From assembly GCF_004402375.1 (NCBI RefSeq), contig NZ_SOGJ01000004.1:22390-86389 (forward strand): a DNA stretch of 64,000 nt, given 5' to 3'. Positions 36,370-45,080 of the stretch are shown here, piece after piece. The position numbers and the translations under genes were made by a program. Positions within the stretch are counted from its first letter, which is position 1; every line of letters starts with the position of its first letter. This DNA is from Cryobacterium breve. Its GTDB lineage: Bacteria; Actinomycetota; Actinomycetes; Actinomycetales; Microbacteriaceae. Below the pieces are notes generated by a model that saw only the letters and a program-made list of their open reading frames with translations, was not told the DNA's origin and did not search any database.

Positions 36370-37311
36370 CCGCAGTGCCTCTTCGTCAGCCAAGTCCACG
36401 AGCGTCGAGGCTCGATAGCTGTTCCACTTCTGCACCTGATAGACCGGATTCACCAGGAGCCAGTACAGCTTTCGCTTCCAACTGAAGTCACGATCGCGCA
36501 GTATTCTCAAAGTGTCGCCCACGACTCCACGGGCGACCAATCGTGACCGGTTTGCGCGCGTCAGAACCGGGATATCGAACCCGATCTGGCGAAGCCCGAC
36601 CGTCTCGTCGAAGATCCGGCGCCGATATTCAGCGAGAGTTAGGTCGTTGGAATGCTCCACCGCGGCGCGACCCGAGTACGCCTTGCGATATCCCGCCTCA
36701 ATCAAATCCTTGCCGAAGAGCTGATCCTCTGCATACCGAACGTCGCGATAGGGCAAGGTGTTGACGAGAAAATCACGGCGGGTCGCCGAATTGACGTCGG
36801 AGTAGAAGCTGATCGCGTTCAGCACCCCTTCGCTCTGGACGAAGTCATCCTTGTAGAATATCGACGTGCCGAAATCGGGGCCGAATCCGGCAAACACCCC
36901 CTGAATCTCGTACTTGAGCAGCGGAAAACAGCCGGCGCGCGGTATCTGCTTACCCATGACGGCGACGATTCGCGGATCGAAAGCGAAGGGCGCCAAAAGC
37001 TCTTTCAGCCAGTGCGCCGACGCGGGAATCGCGTCGTGGGTGAGGAAGGCAATGAACTCACCCTGCGCCAGACGAGCGGCCAGATTCCTTGTCTTACCAT
37101 GACCGAATTCTGAGTTCGCTATCTCGTGCAGGCGTACCGACGGGAACTTGCGGACTATTTCGAGCGTCGAGTCCGTCGACCCTGAATCGACAACTAGCAC
37201 TTCGACGTCACCATCGATGTGTTGAGTTGTGACCTGCTGAAGTATGCGCTCAAGGTATACCTCGCCGTTGTATGTCAGGATCGCGACCGTGACGAGTGGC
37301 TGATCAGTCAT
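36334..37311 (-). CDS. family 2 glycosyltransferase (rhamnosyltransferase-like)
   Basis: 325-residue GT-A enzyme: VTVAILTYNGEVYLERILQQV, VLVVDSGSTDSTLEIV (about residue 40), HGKTRNLAARLAQGEFIAFLTHDA (about 70-95; TxDA site) and a late EDQLFGKDLIEAGYRKAY acceptor/active-site region (about 215). This is the pattern of bacterial rhamnosyltransferases such as RfbN-like enzymes. It overlaps the upstream epimerase gene by 8 bases and is the last gene of a three-gene minus-strand operon (WsaF-like, epimerase, GT2). Confidence 0.87.
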   Translation of the reverse strand: MTDQPLVTVAILTYNGEVYLERILQQVTTQHIDGDVEVLVVDSGSTDSTLEIVRKFPSVRLHEIANSEFGHGKTRNLAARLAQGEFIAFLTHDAIPASAHWLKELLAPFAFDPRIVAVMGKQIPRAGCFPLLKYEIQGVFAGFGPDFGTSIFYKDDFVQSEGVLNAISFYSDVNSATRRDFLVNTLPYRDVRYAEDQLFGKDLIEAGYRKAYSGRAAVEHSNDLTLAEYRRRIFDETVGLRQIGFDIPVLTRANRSRLVARGVVGDTLRILRDRDFSWKRKLYWLLVNPVYQVQKWNSYRASTLVDLADEEALRSGSLEHLRKSA

Positions 37312-38233
37312 GGGTCTGAGCTCTTATCTCTTCGAATGTGAATCGAACGCCGTCGTCAAGCGCGGTGAGGCGCGACGCACCGAACTCGGACCGGTACCGG
37401 TCAGTGTTGAGAACGACTCGATCGACGAACGTTGGAGGGATCGGGAGTTCCGTGATGCCAAAATCGATTTGAGTCACCCGGCGCAGAGAGTCGATGATCT
37501 CACTGACGGAATGCCCCACCCCACTGCCGATGTTGTAGAGATCGAACTCCGTTTCGACACCAACCATCGGGGTGAGCATCTGAACAAGATCCTCGACGAA
37601 GACGTAGTCCCGCACCATGGACCCGTCACCCATCCGGATCACGGGACGCCCCAGAACGATTTGCCGAAGCGCGATCGGAATCAAGCCTTGCTTCTTGTTC
37701 GCCTTTTGCCGAGTCCCATAGGGGTTCGAGATCCGCAGCGCCGTGGACTTCAGGTCGTGTTTGATCCTGAAGTAGTGGAGATAGTGTTCGATCGACAGCT
37801 TCCCGATGCCGTATGGCGAAATCGGCAATGCGCGATCCGTCTCAGCGTAATCAGCCTTGCCCTGTGGGCCGTAGATTGCACCCCCGGTCGACGCGTAATA
37901 GAAACGTTTGACTCCCGCAGCCACGCACGACTCGAGCAATTCGACCGTTTGCGCGATATTCGTGCGAATGTCCAGTGTCGGGTCACTCTCCGCAGTCGCC
38001 GGAGTCGTCGTTGAAAGAAAATGGAGGACGTAGTCCTGACCCCGAACAGCAGAGTCCAGGTCCGCCCGGCTCAGGAACTCACCTGGCAACACCGCGACGT
38101 TTTTTGCCGAGAACACCGGATCCGACGCACTGAACCGATCAAATGCCGTCACGTCGTGACCGGCCAACGACAGGGCATCGACGAGGTGTGATCCGATGAA
38201 CCCGTTCCCACCGATCACCAGGGTCTTAGCCAC
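37304..38233 (-). CDS. NAD-dependent sugar nucleotide epimerase/dehydratase
   Basis: 309-residue extended short-chain dehydrogenase. GTG start at 38233, overlapping the upstream gene by 8 bases. Motifs: GGNGFIGSHLVDALSLAGHDVTAFD (Rossmann fold), YYASTGGAIYG (about residue 113), the catalytic SPYGIGKLSIEH (YxxxK, about 140) and ALRISNPYG (about 165). Closest to UDP-glucose/UDP-GlcNAc 4-epimerases; the precise substrate is unknown. It supplies a sugar nucleotide to the neighbouring transferases. Confidence 0.87.
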   Translation of the reverse strand: MAKTLVIGGNGFIGSHLVDALSLAGHDVTAFDRFSASDPVFSAKNVAVLPGEFLSRADLDSAVRGQDYVLHFLSTTTPATAESDPTLDIRTNIAQTVELLESCVAAGVKRFYYASTGGAIYGPQGKADYAETDRALPISPYGIGKLSIEHYLHYFRIKHDLKSTALRISNPYGTRQKANKKQGLIPIALRQIVLGRPVIRMGDGSMVRDYVFVEDLVQMLTPMVGVETEFDLYNIGSGVGHSVSEIIDSLRRVTQIDFGITELPIPPTFVDRVVLNTDRYRSEFGASRLTALDDGVRFTFEEIRAQTHD

Positions 38234-39521
38234 GCATGACCCTCTCAAACGCTTCCATGAACTGGATGCCGGAATCTGCCCAATCATTCTGCGCAACCGA
38301 TTCGGACATCGCGATCGACCGCGCCACGGCATCCGGATGGTCGAAGACCTCAGCCATCTTGCGGGCAATCGCAAGCGGTGACGCCGGGACGTATTCAATG
38401 AACGGGTTCTCCGACACCATCCGGTTGTTGGGGCCGTCGTTGACGATGGGTGTGACTCCGCTCGACAGCAACTCAAGCGGGAGAAGAGACATGTTCGACA
38501 GGGACATCACCAGGCCCGCCGCGCAGCGGTTGTAGACCGAGTTGAGTTCGGAGATATCTAGGCTCGAGAGATTGGTATAGGCGAACGGAATCTCCCAGTT
38601 CGAGACGTCCCAGCCGGCGAGATTGATGCGCACGTCTGGTTTTATACGAGCGAATTCGGCCAGCGCGAGCAATCCGAACTCGAACGCACGACGAGGCGTG
38701 ACAGGTCGAGCGTAGAAGAATACTTCTGAGCGGCGACTCAGGTTTGTCACGCTGTAATGCGTCTTGTCCACAGCGAAATCAAAGTGATCCGTGGCCATGC
38801 CGAAGTCCGTCGAGAGCTTGTGGGCAAGCCAGCCGCCTGCGGTAATCCCATGGAACCCGAAGTGGTACGTGTTTTCGGCGAGCAGAGATTCCGTACCAAG
38901 GGGGTAGAAGCTCGCTTCGTAGTCCTGGACGAAGTAGAAGCGCCGTGCATTCGACGTGTCGAGGTAAGCCGGGTACGCGGTCTCCCATCCGGTCGCGAAG
39001 ATGGCCTGCGTCCCGGCCTTCACTCCAGCCTTCGGATTGTACATTTTGATGCTCGCGGACACTTCGGGGTAGGCGGCAGCGGACCGCAGCATCCCCCGGA
39101 TTTCCGGAATACTTACGGGGTGGTTACTAGTCGTATACAGGTAGATCGAACACCTGTGCCCGGCCTTCTCCGCGAGGTCGATGAAGCGGAAGAGGTTTTG
39201 ATGACCGCCGCTTTCCAACCCGGGGGGCGACATGATCCACGCTATTTCAACTGGTCCGTCCTGAACCGAGATCGGGTTTGCCTGCCAATCAGCTGGCTGC
39301 GTCCAATCAACTTTCGCTGCATCATCGTTGCTCACGAGGATGACCGGCTTGTGCCTCGTGAGCCGCTGACTGGCCTTTGCGAGGCTCCGTGCCGCGAACG
39401 ACCGCGGACCTTCTGCCGCAATCACTCGCACCGGGCGGAGCACGATGTTCGTGGCCCTGCTCGCAAAGACCCGTGGTCCGTGCTCGCGAAGGATGCGAAT
39501 ACTTCTGCCGAACACGTTCAA
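38226..39521 (-). CDS. rhamnosyltransferase WsaF-like glycosyltransferase
   Basis: 431 residues. The distinctive WsaF-type core is visible: WIMSPPGLESGGHQNLFRFIDL (about residue 93), FATGWETAYPAYLDTSNARR (about 173), FYFVQDYEASFYPLGTESLL (about 195) and FFYARPVTPRRAFEFGLLAL (about 268). This GT-B family adds L-rhamnose in S-layer and wall glycans, consistent with the rml genes 1 kb away. The N-terminal 60 residues are basic. First gene of the minus-strand set 39521-36334. Confidence 0.87.
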   Translation of the reverse strand: MNVFGRSIRILREHGPRVFASRATNIVLRPVRVIAAEGPRSFAARSLAKASQRLTRHKPVILVSNDDAAKVDWTQPADWQANPISVQDGPVEIAWIMSPPGLESGGHQNLFRFIDLAEKAGHRCSIYLYTTSNHPVSIPEIRGMLRSAAAYPEVSASIKMYNPKAGVKAGTQAIFATGWETAYPAYLDTSNARRFYFVQDYEASFYPLGTESLLAENTYHFGFHGITAGGWLAHKLSTDFGMATDHFDFAVDKTHYSVTNLSRRSEVFFYARPVTPRRAFEFGLLALAEFARIKPDVRINLAGWDVSNWEIPFAYTNLSSLDISELNSVYNRCAAGLVMSLSNMSLLPLELLSSGVTPIVNDGPNNRMVSENPFIEYVPASPLAIARKMAEVFDHPDAVARSIAMSESVAQNDWADSGIQFMEAFERVMRG

Positions 39522-39644
39522 AAAGACTCTCCTAGATTGCAGTCACAAAAACCATCGTCATCAGATCCCGGGTATCGACTTCAGCCTATCAAGTGACGAT
39601 TGCCGGGTATGGACATGCGCTGCAGCCACGGTGATTGCCACGAG

Positions 39645-39650
39645 TATGAT
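39645..39650 (+). promoter_or_regulatory. -10 box TATGAT, leaderless gene
   Basis: TATGAT lies 8 bases before the ATG at 39659, the best match to a consensus -10 hexamer in this window. Confidence 0.55.
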
Positions 39651-39658
39651 TGGCATTC

Positions 39659-40531
39659 ATGTCTAAATCTCCTCTCGATGCCACAGTTGTGGTTACCGTC
39701 AGTTACAACTCCAGCATGCAGCTGACGGGCTTTCTCGAGTCGGTCAAGCTGAGCGAGGAAGACGACCTCATCGTCATTGTGGCCGACAACATGTCGGCAG
39801 ACCTCGATTCCACGTCGCAAATTGCCCAGTCCCACGGTGCCCGTTTGCTCGCACTTCCTGAGAATCGCGGCTACGGCGGTGCCATCAATGCGGCAGTGGC
39901 ATCCCTGCCGGCGAGTTTCGAATACGTGCTGATCTCCAACCCCGACGTCGAGCTTGGGCTGGGGACCGTCACCGCACTGCTCGCAGAACTGGACGGAGAC
40001 CCCCACGTTGGAGCGGTGGGGCCCCGCGTTCTCAACGCGGACGGCAGCACCTACCCGTCGGGTCGGCAACTTCCCTCGCTCCGAAACGGAGTGGGGCATG
40101 CGCTCTTCGCCCGCATCTGGCCCGACAACCCGTGGAGCCGTTCGTACCGAGCCGAGAGCCAGGGGTCCGACGTGCGCCGCCCGGTCGGCTGGTTGTCCGG
40201 AGCCTGTCTTCTCGTGCGCCGCACCGCGTTCGAGGAGCTCAACGGTTTCGACGAGGGCTTTTTCATGTACTTCGAAGACGTCGATCTGGGCTACCGGATG
40301 GGCAAGGCCGGGTGGACGAACGTTTACACCCCCGCGGCATCCGTAGTACACACCGGTGCGCACTCGACCAGCACCGAGTCCGGCAAGATGGTGCGCGCCC
40401 ACCATGACAGCGCCTACCGTTACCTCGAGAAGAAGTACTCGGCTTCCTACCTGGCCCCCGTGCGCTGGGCGCTCAAACTCGGCCTGACAGTGCGGGCCCG
40501 CGTCTTGGCCCGCACCGGCCGGCTCGGCTGA
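39659..40531 (+). CDS. family 2 glycosyltransferase (WbbL-like rhamnosyltransferase)
   Basis: 290 residues. TVVVTVSYNSSMQLTGFLESV, ADNMSADLDSTSQIA, ENRGYGGAINAAVASLP (about residue 68), ISNPDVELGLGTVTAL (DxE site, about 95), WLSGACLLVRRTAFEELNGFDEGFFMYFEDVDLGYRM (about 180-215). This is the WbbL/GT2 rhamnosyltransferase layout that adds rhamnose to polyprenyl-PP-GlcNAc in actinobacterial wall linkers. It ends exactly adjacent to the stop codon of the convergent rmlA. ATG 39659 is preferred over a TTG at 39650, which forms part of the -10 box. Confidence 0.9.
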   Translation: MSKSPLDATVVVTVSYNSSMQLTGFLESVKLSEEDDLIVIVADNMSADLDSTSQIAQSHGARLLALPENRGYGGAINAAVASLPASFEYVLISNPDVELGLGTVTALLAELDGDPHVGAVGPRVLNADGSTYPSGRQLPSLRNGVGHALFARIWPDNPWSRSYRAESQGSDVRRPVGWLSGACLLVRRTAFEELNGFDEGFFMYFEDVDLGYRMGKAGWTNVYTPAASVVHTGAHSTSTESGKMVRAHHDSAYRYLEKKYSASYLAPVRWALKLGLTVRARVLARTGRLG

Positions 40532-41401
40532 TCAGTCGTTCGTGGCGATGAGCCCGGTCAGGTAACGCCCGTATCCGCTCTTCTGGAGGGGCTCCGCCAG
40601 CCTTTCGAGTTCGGCACTCGAGATCCAGCCGGCCCGCCAGGCGATCTCCTCGATGCAGCCGACCTTGAAACCCTGACGGTCTTCGATCACGCGCACGTAC
40701 TCGGACGCCTGCATCATGGACTCGAACGTGCCCGTGTCGAGCCACGCGGTGCCTCGGTCGAGAACCTGCACATTCAGGTTGCCCTGGGCCAGGTAGCGCT
40801 CGTTGACGGTGCTGATCTCAAGCTCACCGCGGGCGCTGGGCTCAATGGTCTTCGCGATCTCGACGACCGAATTGTCGTAGAAGTAGAGGCCCGGAACCGC
40901 GTAATTGCTCTTCGGCTTCGTCGGCTTCTCCTCGATCGACAGCGCGGTCATGCTGTCGTCGAATTCCACCACTCCGTAGGCCGTGGGATTGCTCACGTGG
41001 TAGGCGAAGATCCGGGCTCCCACCAGGTCGGCGTTGCCGCGCAGGGCCGAACCCAGGCCGGCGCCGTGGAAGATGTTGTCGCCGAGCACGAGAGCGACAC
41101 TCTGGTCCCCGATGAATTCTTCACCGATGATGAACGCCTGGGCGAGCCCGTCCGGGGACGGCTGCGAGGCGTACTCGATCCGCAGGCCGAGATGCGACCC
41201 GTCACCGAGCAGCGCCCGAAACTGGTCGTTGTACTCGGGCGTGGTGATGATCAGGATCTCGTTGATGTCCGCCATCATCAGCGTCGACAGAGGGTAATAG
41301 ATCATCGGCTTGTCGTAGATGGGCATCAGCTGCTTGGAGATGGCCTTGGTGATGGGCCACAGCCGGGTACCGGAGCCGCCGGCGAGGATGATTCCGCGCA
41401 T
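40532..41401 (-). CDS. rmlA: glucose-1-phosphate thymidylyltransferase
   Basis: 289 residues, the usual length. Nucleotidyltransferase signature [37 protein letters not shown] at the N-terminus, [10 protein letters not shown] (about residue 107) and [20 protein letters not shown] (about 160). First step of dTDP-L-rhamnose synthesis (dTTP + glucose-1-P). It lies 2 bases downstream of rmlC in the same operon, divergent from rmlB-rmlD. Confidence 0.97.
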   Translation of the reverse strand: MRGIILAGGSGTRLWPITKAISKQLMPIYDKPMIYYPLSTLMMADINEILIITTPEYNDQFRALLGDGSHLGLRIEYASQPSPDGLAQAFIIGEEFIGDQSVALVLGDNIFHGAGLGSALRGNADLVGARIFAYHVSNPTAYGVVEFDDSMTALSIEEKPTKPKSNYAVPGLYFYDNSVVEIAKTIEPSARGELEISTVNERYLAQGNLNVQVLDRGTAWLDTGTFESMMQASEYVRVIEDRQGFKVGCIEEIAWRAGWISSAELERLAEPLQKSGYGRYLTGLIATND

Positions 41402-41403
41402 TG

Positions 41404-42012
41404 TTACTTTCCTTCGTTGAGGGACGTATAGAACGCCCGGGCATCAGCCCAGGTGGGCAGAATGCCGCTGGCAGCGGCTTCGGTCAGGCTCGGGGCATCC
41501 GTGTCTTTCGGGGACAACAGCAGTTCGCCGGCTTCGGGCGGGAAGACCAGTCCGATGTCGGCGTCGAGCGGGTTGATGCCGTGCTCGCGGCCCGGGTTGA
41601 ATGGCGCGGTGACGAGGTAGCTGACCGTGGCGTTGTCGGTGAGCGCCACGAAGCAGTGGCCGAGGCCCTCGGCGATGTAGATCGCCCGTCGGTCGGTGTC
41701 GTCGAGCAGAACGCTGTCCCACTGGCCGAAGGTCGGGGAGCCCACCCGGATGTCGATGACGAAGTCGAGCACAGCGCCGTGCGTGGCCGTGACGTACTTG
41801 GCCTGGCTCGGCGGGATGTCGGCGAAGTGGATGCCGCGCACGGAACCGCGCTTGGATACCGACGTGTTCGCCTGGGCGATGTCGAGGCGATGCCCGATCG
41901 TCTCCTCGAGGCGGTCGAAACGGTACCACTCGAGGAAAACCCCCCGGTCGTCCCCAAACTGCTGAGGAGTGATTTCGTAGGAATCAGGGATGGAGAGTTC
42001 ACGGATCTTCAC
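41404..42012 (-). CDS. rmlC: dTDP-4-dehydrorhamnose 3,5-epimerase
   Basis: 202-residue cupin enzyme. Motifs: [32 protein letters not shown] (catalytic His, about residue 60), [25 protein letters not shown] and the late [12 protein letters not shown]. Third step of the rhamnose pathway. The GTG at 42012 is chosen: a TAGACT box (42020-42025, minus) ends 7 bases upstream, predicting a leaderless transcript; a longer frame to 42066 would run over the divergent rmlB promoter. Confidence 0.95.
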   Translation of the reverse strand: MKIRELSIPDSYEITPQQFGDDRGVFLEWYRFDRLEETIGHRLDIAQANTSVSKRGSVRGIHFADIPPSQAKYVTATHGAVLDFVIDIRVGSPTFGQWDSVLLDDTDRRAIYIAEGLGHCFVALTDNATVSYLVTAPFNPGREHGINPLDADIGLVFPPEAGELLLSPKDTDAPSLTEAAASGILPTWADARAFYTSLNEGK

Positions 42013-42019
42013 GCGAGGA

Positions 42020-42025
42020 AGTCTA
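42020..42025 (-). promoter_or_regulatory. -10 box TAGACT of rmlC-rmlA
   Basis: TAGACT on the minus strand, 7 bases before the rmlC GTG. It is 15 bases away from the divergent rmlB -10 box, so the two promoters are interlocked. Confidence 0.6.
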
Positions 42026-42040
42026 CCAAGCGCGTACCGG

Positions 42041-42046
42041 TAGAAT
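42041..42046 (+). promoter_or_regulatory. -10 box TAGAAT of rmlB-rmlD
   Basis: TAGAAT on the plus strand, 39 bases before the rmlB ATG, leaving a leader of about 33 bases. Confidence 0.5.
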
Positions 42047-42085
42047 CGCGGGGGCACTTTCATCAAACGGAACGGTTACCTCCAT

Positions 42086-43072
42086 ATGAAGATCCTCGTC
42101 ACCGGCGGAGCCGGTTTCATCGGCTCGAACTTTGTTCGACGCACCCTCGAAGACGCCTACCCTGGCCTCGAAGGAGCCGAGGTCGTCGTGCTCGACGCCC
42201 TCACCTACTCGGGCAACCTCGAGAACCTGGCCCCGGTGGCCGGTTCCCCGCGCTACTCGTTCGTGCACGGCGATATCCGTGACGCCACACTGCTCGACCA
42301 GCTTTTTCCCTCCCTGGACGCGGTCGTGCACTTCGCCGCCGAATCCCACGTTGACCGCTCCGTGCGCGACGCGTCGATCTTTGTCGAGACGAACGTGCTC
42401 GGCACTCAGCAGCTGCTCGACGCGGCCCTGCGCCACAATCTGGCCCGGTTCGTGCACGTCTCCACCGACGAGGTCTACGGTTCCATCGCCGAGGGCTCGT
42501 GGAACGAAGAGCGCGCACTCGAGCCGAACTCCCCCTACTCGGCCTCCAAGGCCGGCAGCGACCTGCTCGCCCGCAGCTACCACCGCACGCACGGTCTGAA
42601 CATTTCGATCACTCGCTGCTCGAACAACTACGGGCCGTACCACTTTCCGGAGAAGGTCATCCCGCTCTTCGTCACCAACCTGATCGACGACCTGCACGTT
42701 CCCCTCTACGGCGAGGGCAACAACATCCGTGACTGGTTGCACGTTGACGACCACACGCGCGCCATCGCCATGGTGCTCGTCGGCGGCCGCGCCGGTGAGA
42801 TCTACAACATCGGCGGCGGCACCGAGCTGACCAACAAGGAGCTCACCGAGATGCTGCTCGAGTCGACCGGCAAGGACTGGTCCTACGTCGACCGCGTCGC
42901 CGATCGTCTAGGCCACGACCTGCGTTACTCCGTGGACATCTCGAAGATCCAGGCCGAACTCGGCTACGCACCCCTCGTGCAGTTCGAGCAGGGGCTCGCG
43001 GATGTCGTGCAGTGGTACCGCGACAACCGCACCTGGTGGGAGCCGCTCAAGGCCCGTGCGGCATTGAGCTGA
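42086..43072 (+). CDS. rmlB: dTDP-glucose 4,6-dehydratase
   Basis: 328-residue extended SDR. KILVTGGAGFIGSNFVRR at the N-terminus, HFAAESHVDRSVRDASIF (about residue 82), STDEVYGSIAEGSW (catalytic Asp/Glu region, about 127) and SPYSASKAGSDLL (YxxxK, about 152). It makes dTDP-4-keto-6-deoxyglucose. The stop codon shares a base with the ATG of rmlD (TGATG). Confidence 0.97.
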   Translation: MKILVTGGAGFIGSNFVRRTLEDAYPGLEGAEVVVLDALTYSGNLENLAPVAGSPRYSFVHGDIRDATLLDQLFPSLDAVVHFAAESHVDRSVRDASIFVETNVLGTQQLLDAALRHNLARFVHVSTDEVYGSIAEGSWNEERALEPNSPYSASKAGSDLLARSYHRTHGLNISITRCSNNYGPYHFPEKVIPLFVTNLIDDLHVPLYGEGNNIRDWLHVDDHTRAIAMVLVGGRAGEIYNIGGGTELTNKELTEMLLESTGKDWSYVDRVADRLGHDLRYSVDISKIQAELGYAPLVQFEQGLADVVQWYRDNRTWWEPLKARAALS

Positions 43073-43926
43073 TGACCCGCTACCTGATCACCGGCGCGGC
43101 CGGGATGCTCGGCCGCGACCTGCAGGCGGCTCTCGCCGGCCGCGTCGTCACGGCGTTCGACCGCGCCGAACTGGACATCACCGACCGGGACGCCGTTCTG
43201 GCGGCGGTCACCGGCTACGACGTCGTGATCAACGCCGCCGCGTACACCAAGGTGGACGATGCGGAGACGAACGAGGATGCCGCGTACTCGATCAACGCGA
43301 CCGGCCCGCGGAACCTGGCGCTGGCGGCATCCGCCACCGGGGCCAAGCTCGTGCAGGTCTCAACCGACTACGTCTTCGACGGCAGCGCCACCGAGCCCTA
43401 CGCCGAGGACACGGAGATCAACCCGATCTCCGCCTACGGCCGCACCAAGGCCGCTGGTGAGGCGTTCGTGCTGCAGGAACACCCGGCGGGCAGCTATATC
43501 GTGCGCACGGCCTGGCTCTACGGTCAGCACGGCCCGAACTTCCCCAAGACCATGCTGAAGCTGGCCGCGGCCCGCGACACCCTCAGCGTCGTCGACGACC
43601 AGGTCGGCCAGCCCACCTGGACCGCCGACCTGGCCGCCCAGATCGTCGCCCTGCTCGATTCCGGCGCCCCCGCCGGCATTTACCACGGCACCAGCTCGGG
43701 CGTGACGAGCTGGTTCGGCTTCGCCAGGGCCGTCTTCGCCACAGCCGGCCTCGACCCGGAGCGGGTCACCCCCACCGACAGCTCGCAGTTCGTGCGCCCG
43801 GCTCCGCGTCCCTCGTATTCGGTGCTCGGGCACGACACCTGGGCTGACGCGGGCCTTGCCCCCATCCGTGACTGGCGCGAAGCGCTGGCCGCGGCAGCCG
43901 AGCAGGGGATCTTCGCGGACCGATGA
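43072..43926 (+). CDS. rmlD: dTDP-4-dehydrorhamnose reductase
   Basis: 284 residues. RYLITGAAGMLGRDLQAAL (NADPH-binding), VINAAAYTKVDDAETNEDAAYSIN (about residue 57), STDYVFDG and ISAYGRTKAAGE (YxxxK, about 128), and RTAWLYGQHGPNFPKTM (about 146). Last step to dTDP-L-rhamnose. It overlaps the following GT4 gene by ATGA, which suggests that this transferase uses the product. Confidence 0.96.
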   Translation: MTRYLITGAAGMLGRDLQAALAGRVVTAFDRAELDITDRDAVLAAVTGYDVVINAAAYTKVDDAETNEDAAYSINATGPRNLALAASATGAKLVQVSTDYVFDGSATEPYAEDTEINPISAYGRTKAAGEAFVLQEHPAGSYIVRTAWLYGQHGPNFPKTMLKLAAARDTLSVVDDQVGQPTWTADLAAQIVALLDSGAPAGIYHGTSSGVTSWFGFARAVFATAGLDPERVTPTDSSQFVRPAPRPSYSVLGHDTWADAGLAPIRDWREALAAAAEQGIFADR

Positions 43927-45068
43927 CCACACTGAGAGTCGTCCTGGACCAGATGATCGCGCCGGTCCCGGGCGGCATCGGTCGCTATACCGAAGAACTG
44001 ACCCGAGCCCTGATCGCAACGGCTCCGGCGGACTGCGACGTCGAGGGTATTGTGTCGTCGTCTCCAGCGGAGCACTACGCCCGAATCGAGGCGAGTTTGC
44101 CGGGTTTGGGCAGCCTGCACACGACCACGCTCCCCCGGCGGGAGCTGGCCCGGGCCTGGCAGCTGGGCCTCGCCAACACCTCCGGTTCAGGCATGATCCA
44201 CGCCCCGTCGCTGCTGGCGCCGTTGCGCCGGCACGACATCGTCAAGGACGGCAGCCAGGTGGCCGTCACCATCCACGACGTGCTCGCCTGGACGCATCCG
44301 GAGGCGCTGACCCCCACCACAGTCGCCTGGACGAAGGTCATGGTCAAACGCGCGCGCAAACACGCGGATGCGGTCGTGGTGCCTAGCCATGCCGTGGCCC
44401 ACCAACTCGCGGACATCATCGACCTCGGCGACCGCGTGCGTGTGATCGGCGGCGGTGTCGGTGCAGGCCTGCGCCTGCCGTCGAACTCCTCCGCCACCGA
44501 GATCATCGCGGAACGTCTGGCGCTGCCGTCCGACTACATCGTCGCCGTCGGCACGCTTGAGCCGCGCAAGGCGATCACGGCGCTGATCACGGCCTTCGGT
44601 CTACCGGAGGGCCCGGATCTGCCGCTGATCGTGCTCGGGCCTGCCGCCTGGGGTGAACTCGACATGGCCTCCGTGGCCGACGAGGCCGGCCTCCCCTGGG
44701 GTCGGGTTCGCGCTATGAGCGGGCTGACCGACGAGGAGCTGGCCGTGGTCATCTCCCGGGCATCCGTCTTCGTCTACCCCAGCCTGGAAGAGGGCTTCGC
44801 CGGCCCGATGATCCAGGCGTTCCACCTGGGCACCCCGGTGGTGCACTCGGACGCCCCTGCCCTGATCGAAGCCTCCGGCGACGCAGGCCTGGCCGTGGAA
44901 CGAGAGGATGCCGCGGGGTACCCCGAGCGGCTGGCCGCGGCCGTGAACCGGGTGCTGACCGACGCCACCCTCGCCAACCGGCTGCGCATCGTCGGCAGCG
45001 ACCGGGCCAGGGCCTTCACCTGGCGCGATTCCGCCGAGCGGGTCTGGCTGCTGCACGCCGACCTGTAG
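43923..45068 (+). CDS. family 4 glycosyltransferase, probably rhamnosyl/mannosyl type
   Basis: 381-residue GT-B enzyme: VVLDQMIAPVPGGIGRYTEEL at the N-terminus, VTIHDVLAWTHPEAL (about residue 117), VAVGTLEPRKAITALITAF (about 200) and a donor-site YPSLEEGFAGPMIQAFHLGTPVV (about 285). In that site the usual EX7E motif reads E-G-F-A-G-P-M-I-Q, so the second Glu is Gln. The gene is fused translationally to the rml operon (ATGA), making an L-rhamnosyltransferase role plausible. Confidence 0.88.
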   Translation: MTTLRVVLDQMIAPVPGGIGRYTEELTRALIATAPADCDVEGIVSSSPAEHYARIEASLPGLGSLHTTTLPRRELARAWQLGLANTSGSGMIHAPSLLAPLRRHDIVKDGSQVAVTIHDVLAWTHPEALTPTTVAWTKVMVKRARKHADAVVVPSHAVAHQLADIIDLGDRVRVIGGGVGAGLRLPSNSSATEIIAERLALPSDYIVAVGTLEPRKAITALITAFGLPEGPDLPLIVLGPAAWGELDMASVADEAGLPWGRVRAMSGLTDEELAVVISRASVFVYPSLEEGFAGPMIQAFHLGTPVVHSDAPALIEASGDAGLAVEREDAAGYPERLAAAVNRVLTDATLANRLRIVGSDRARAFTWRDSAERVWLLHADL

Positions 45069-45080
45069 CGACGCCCCGTG

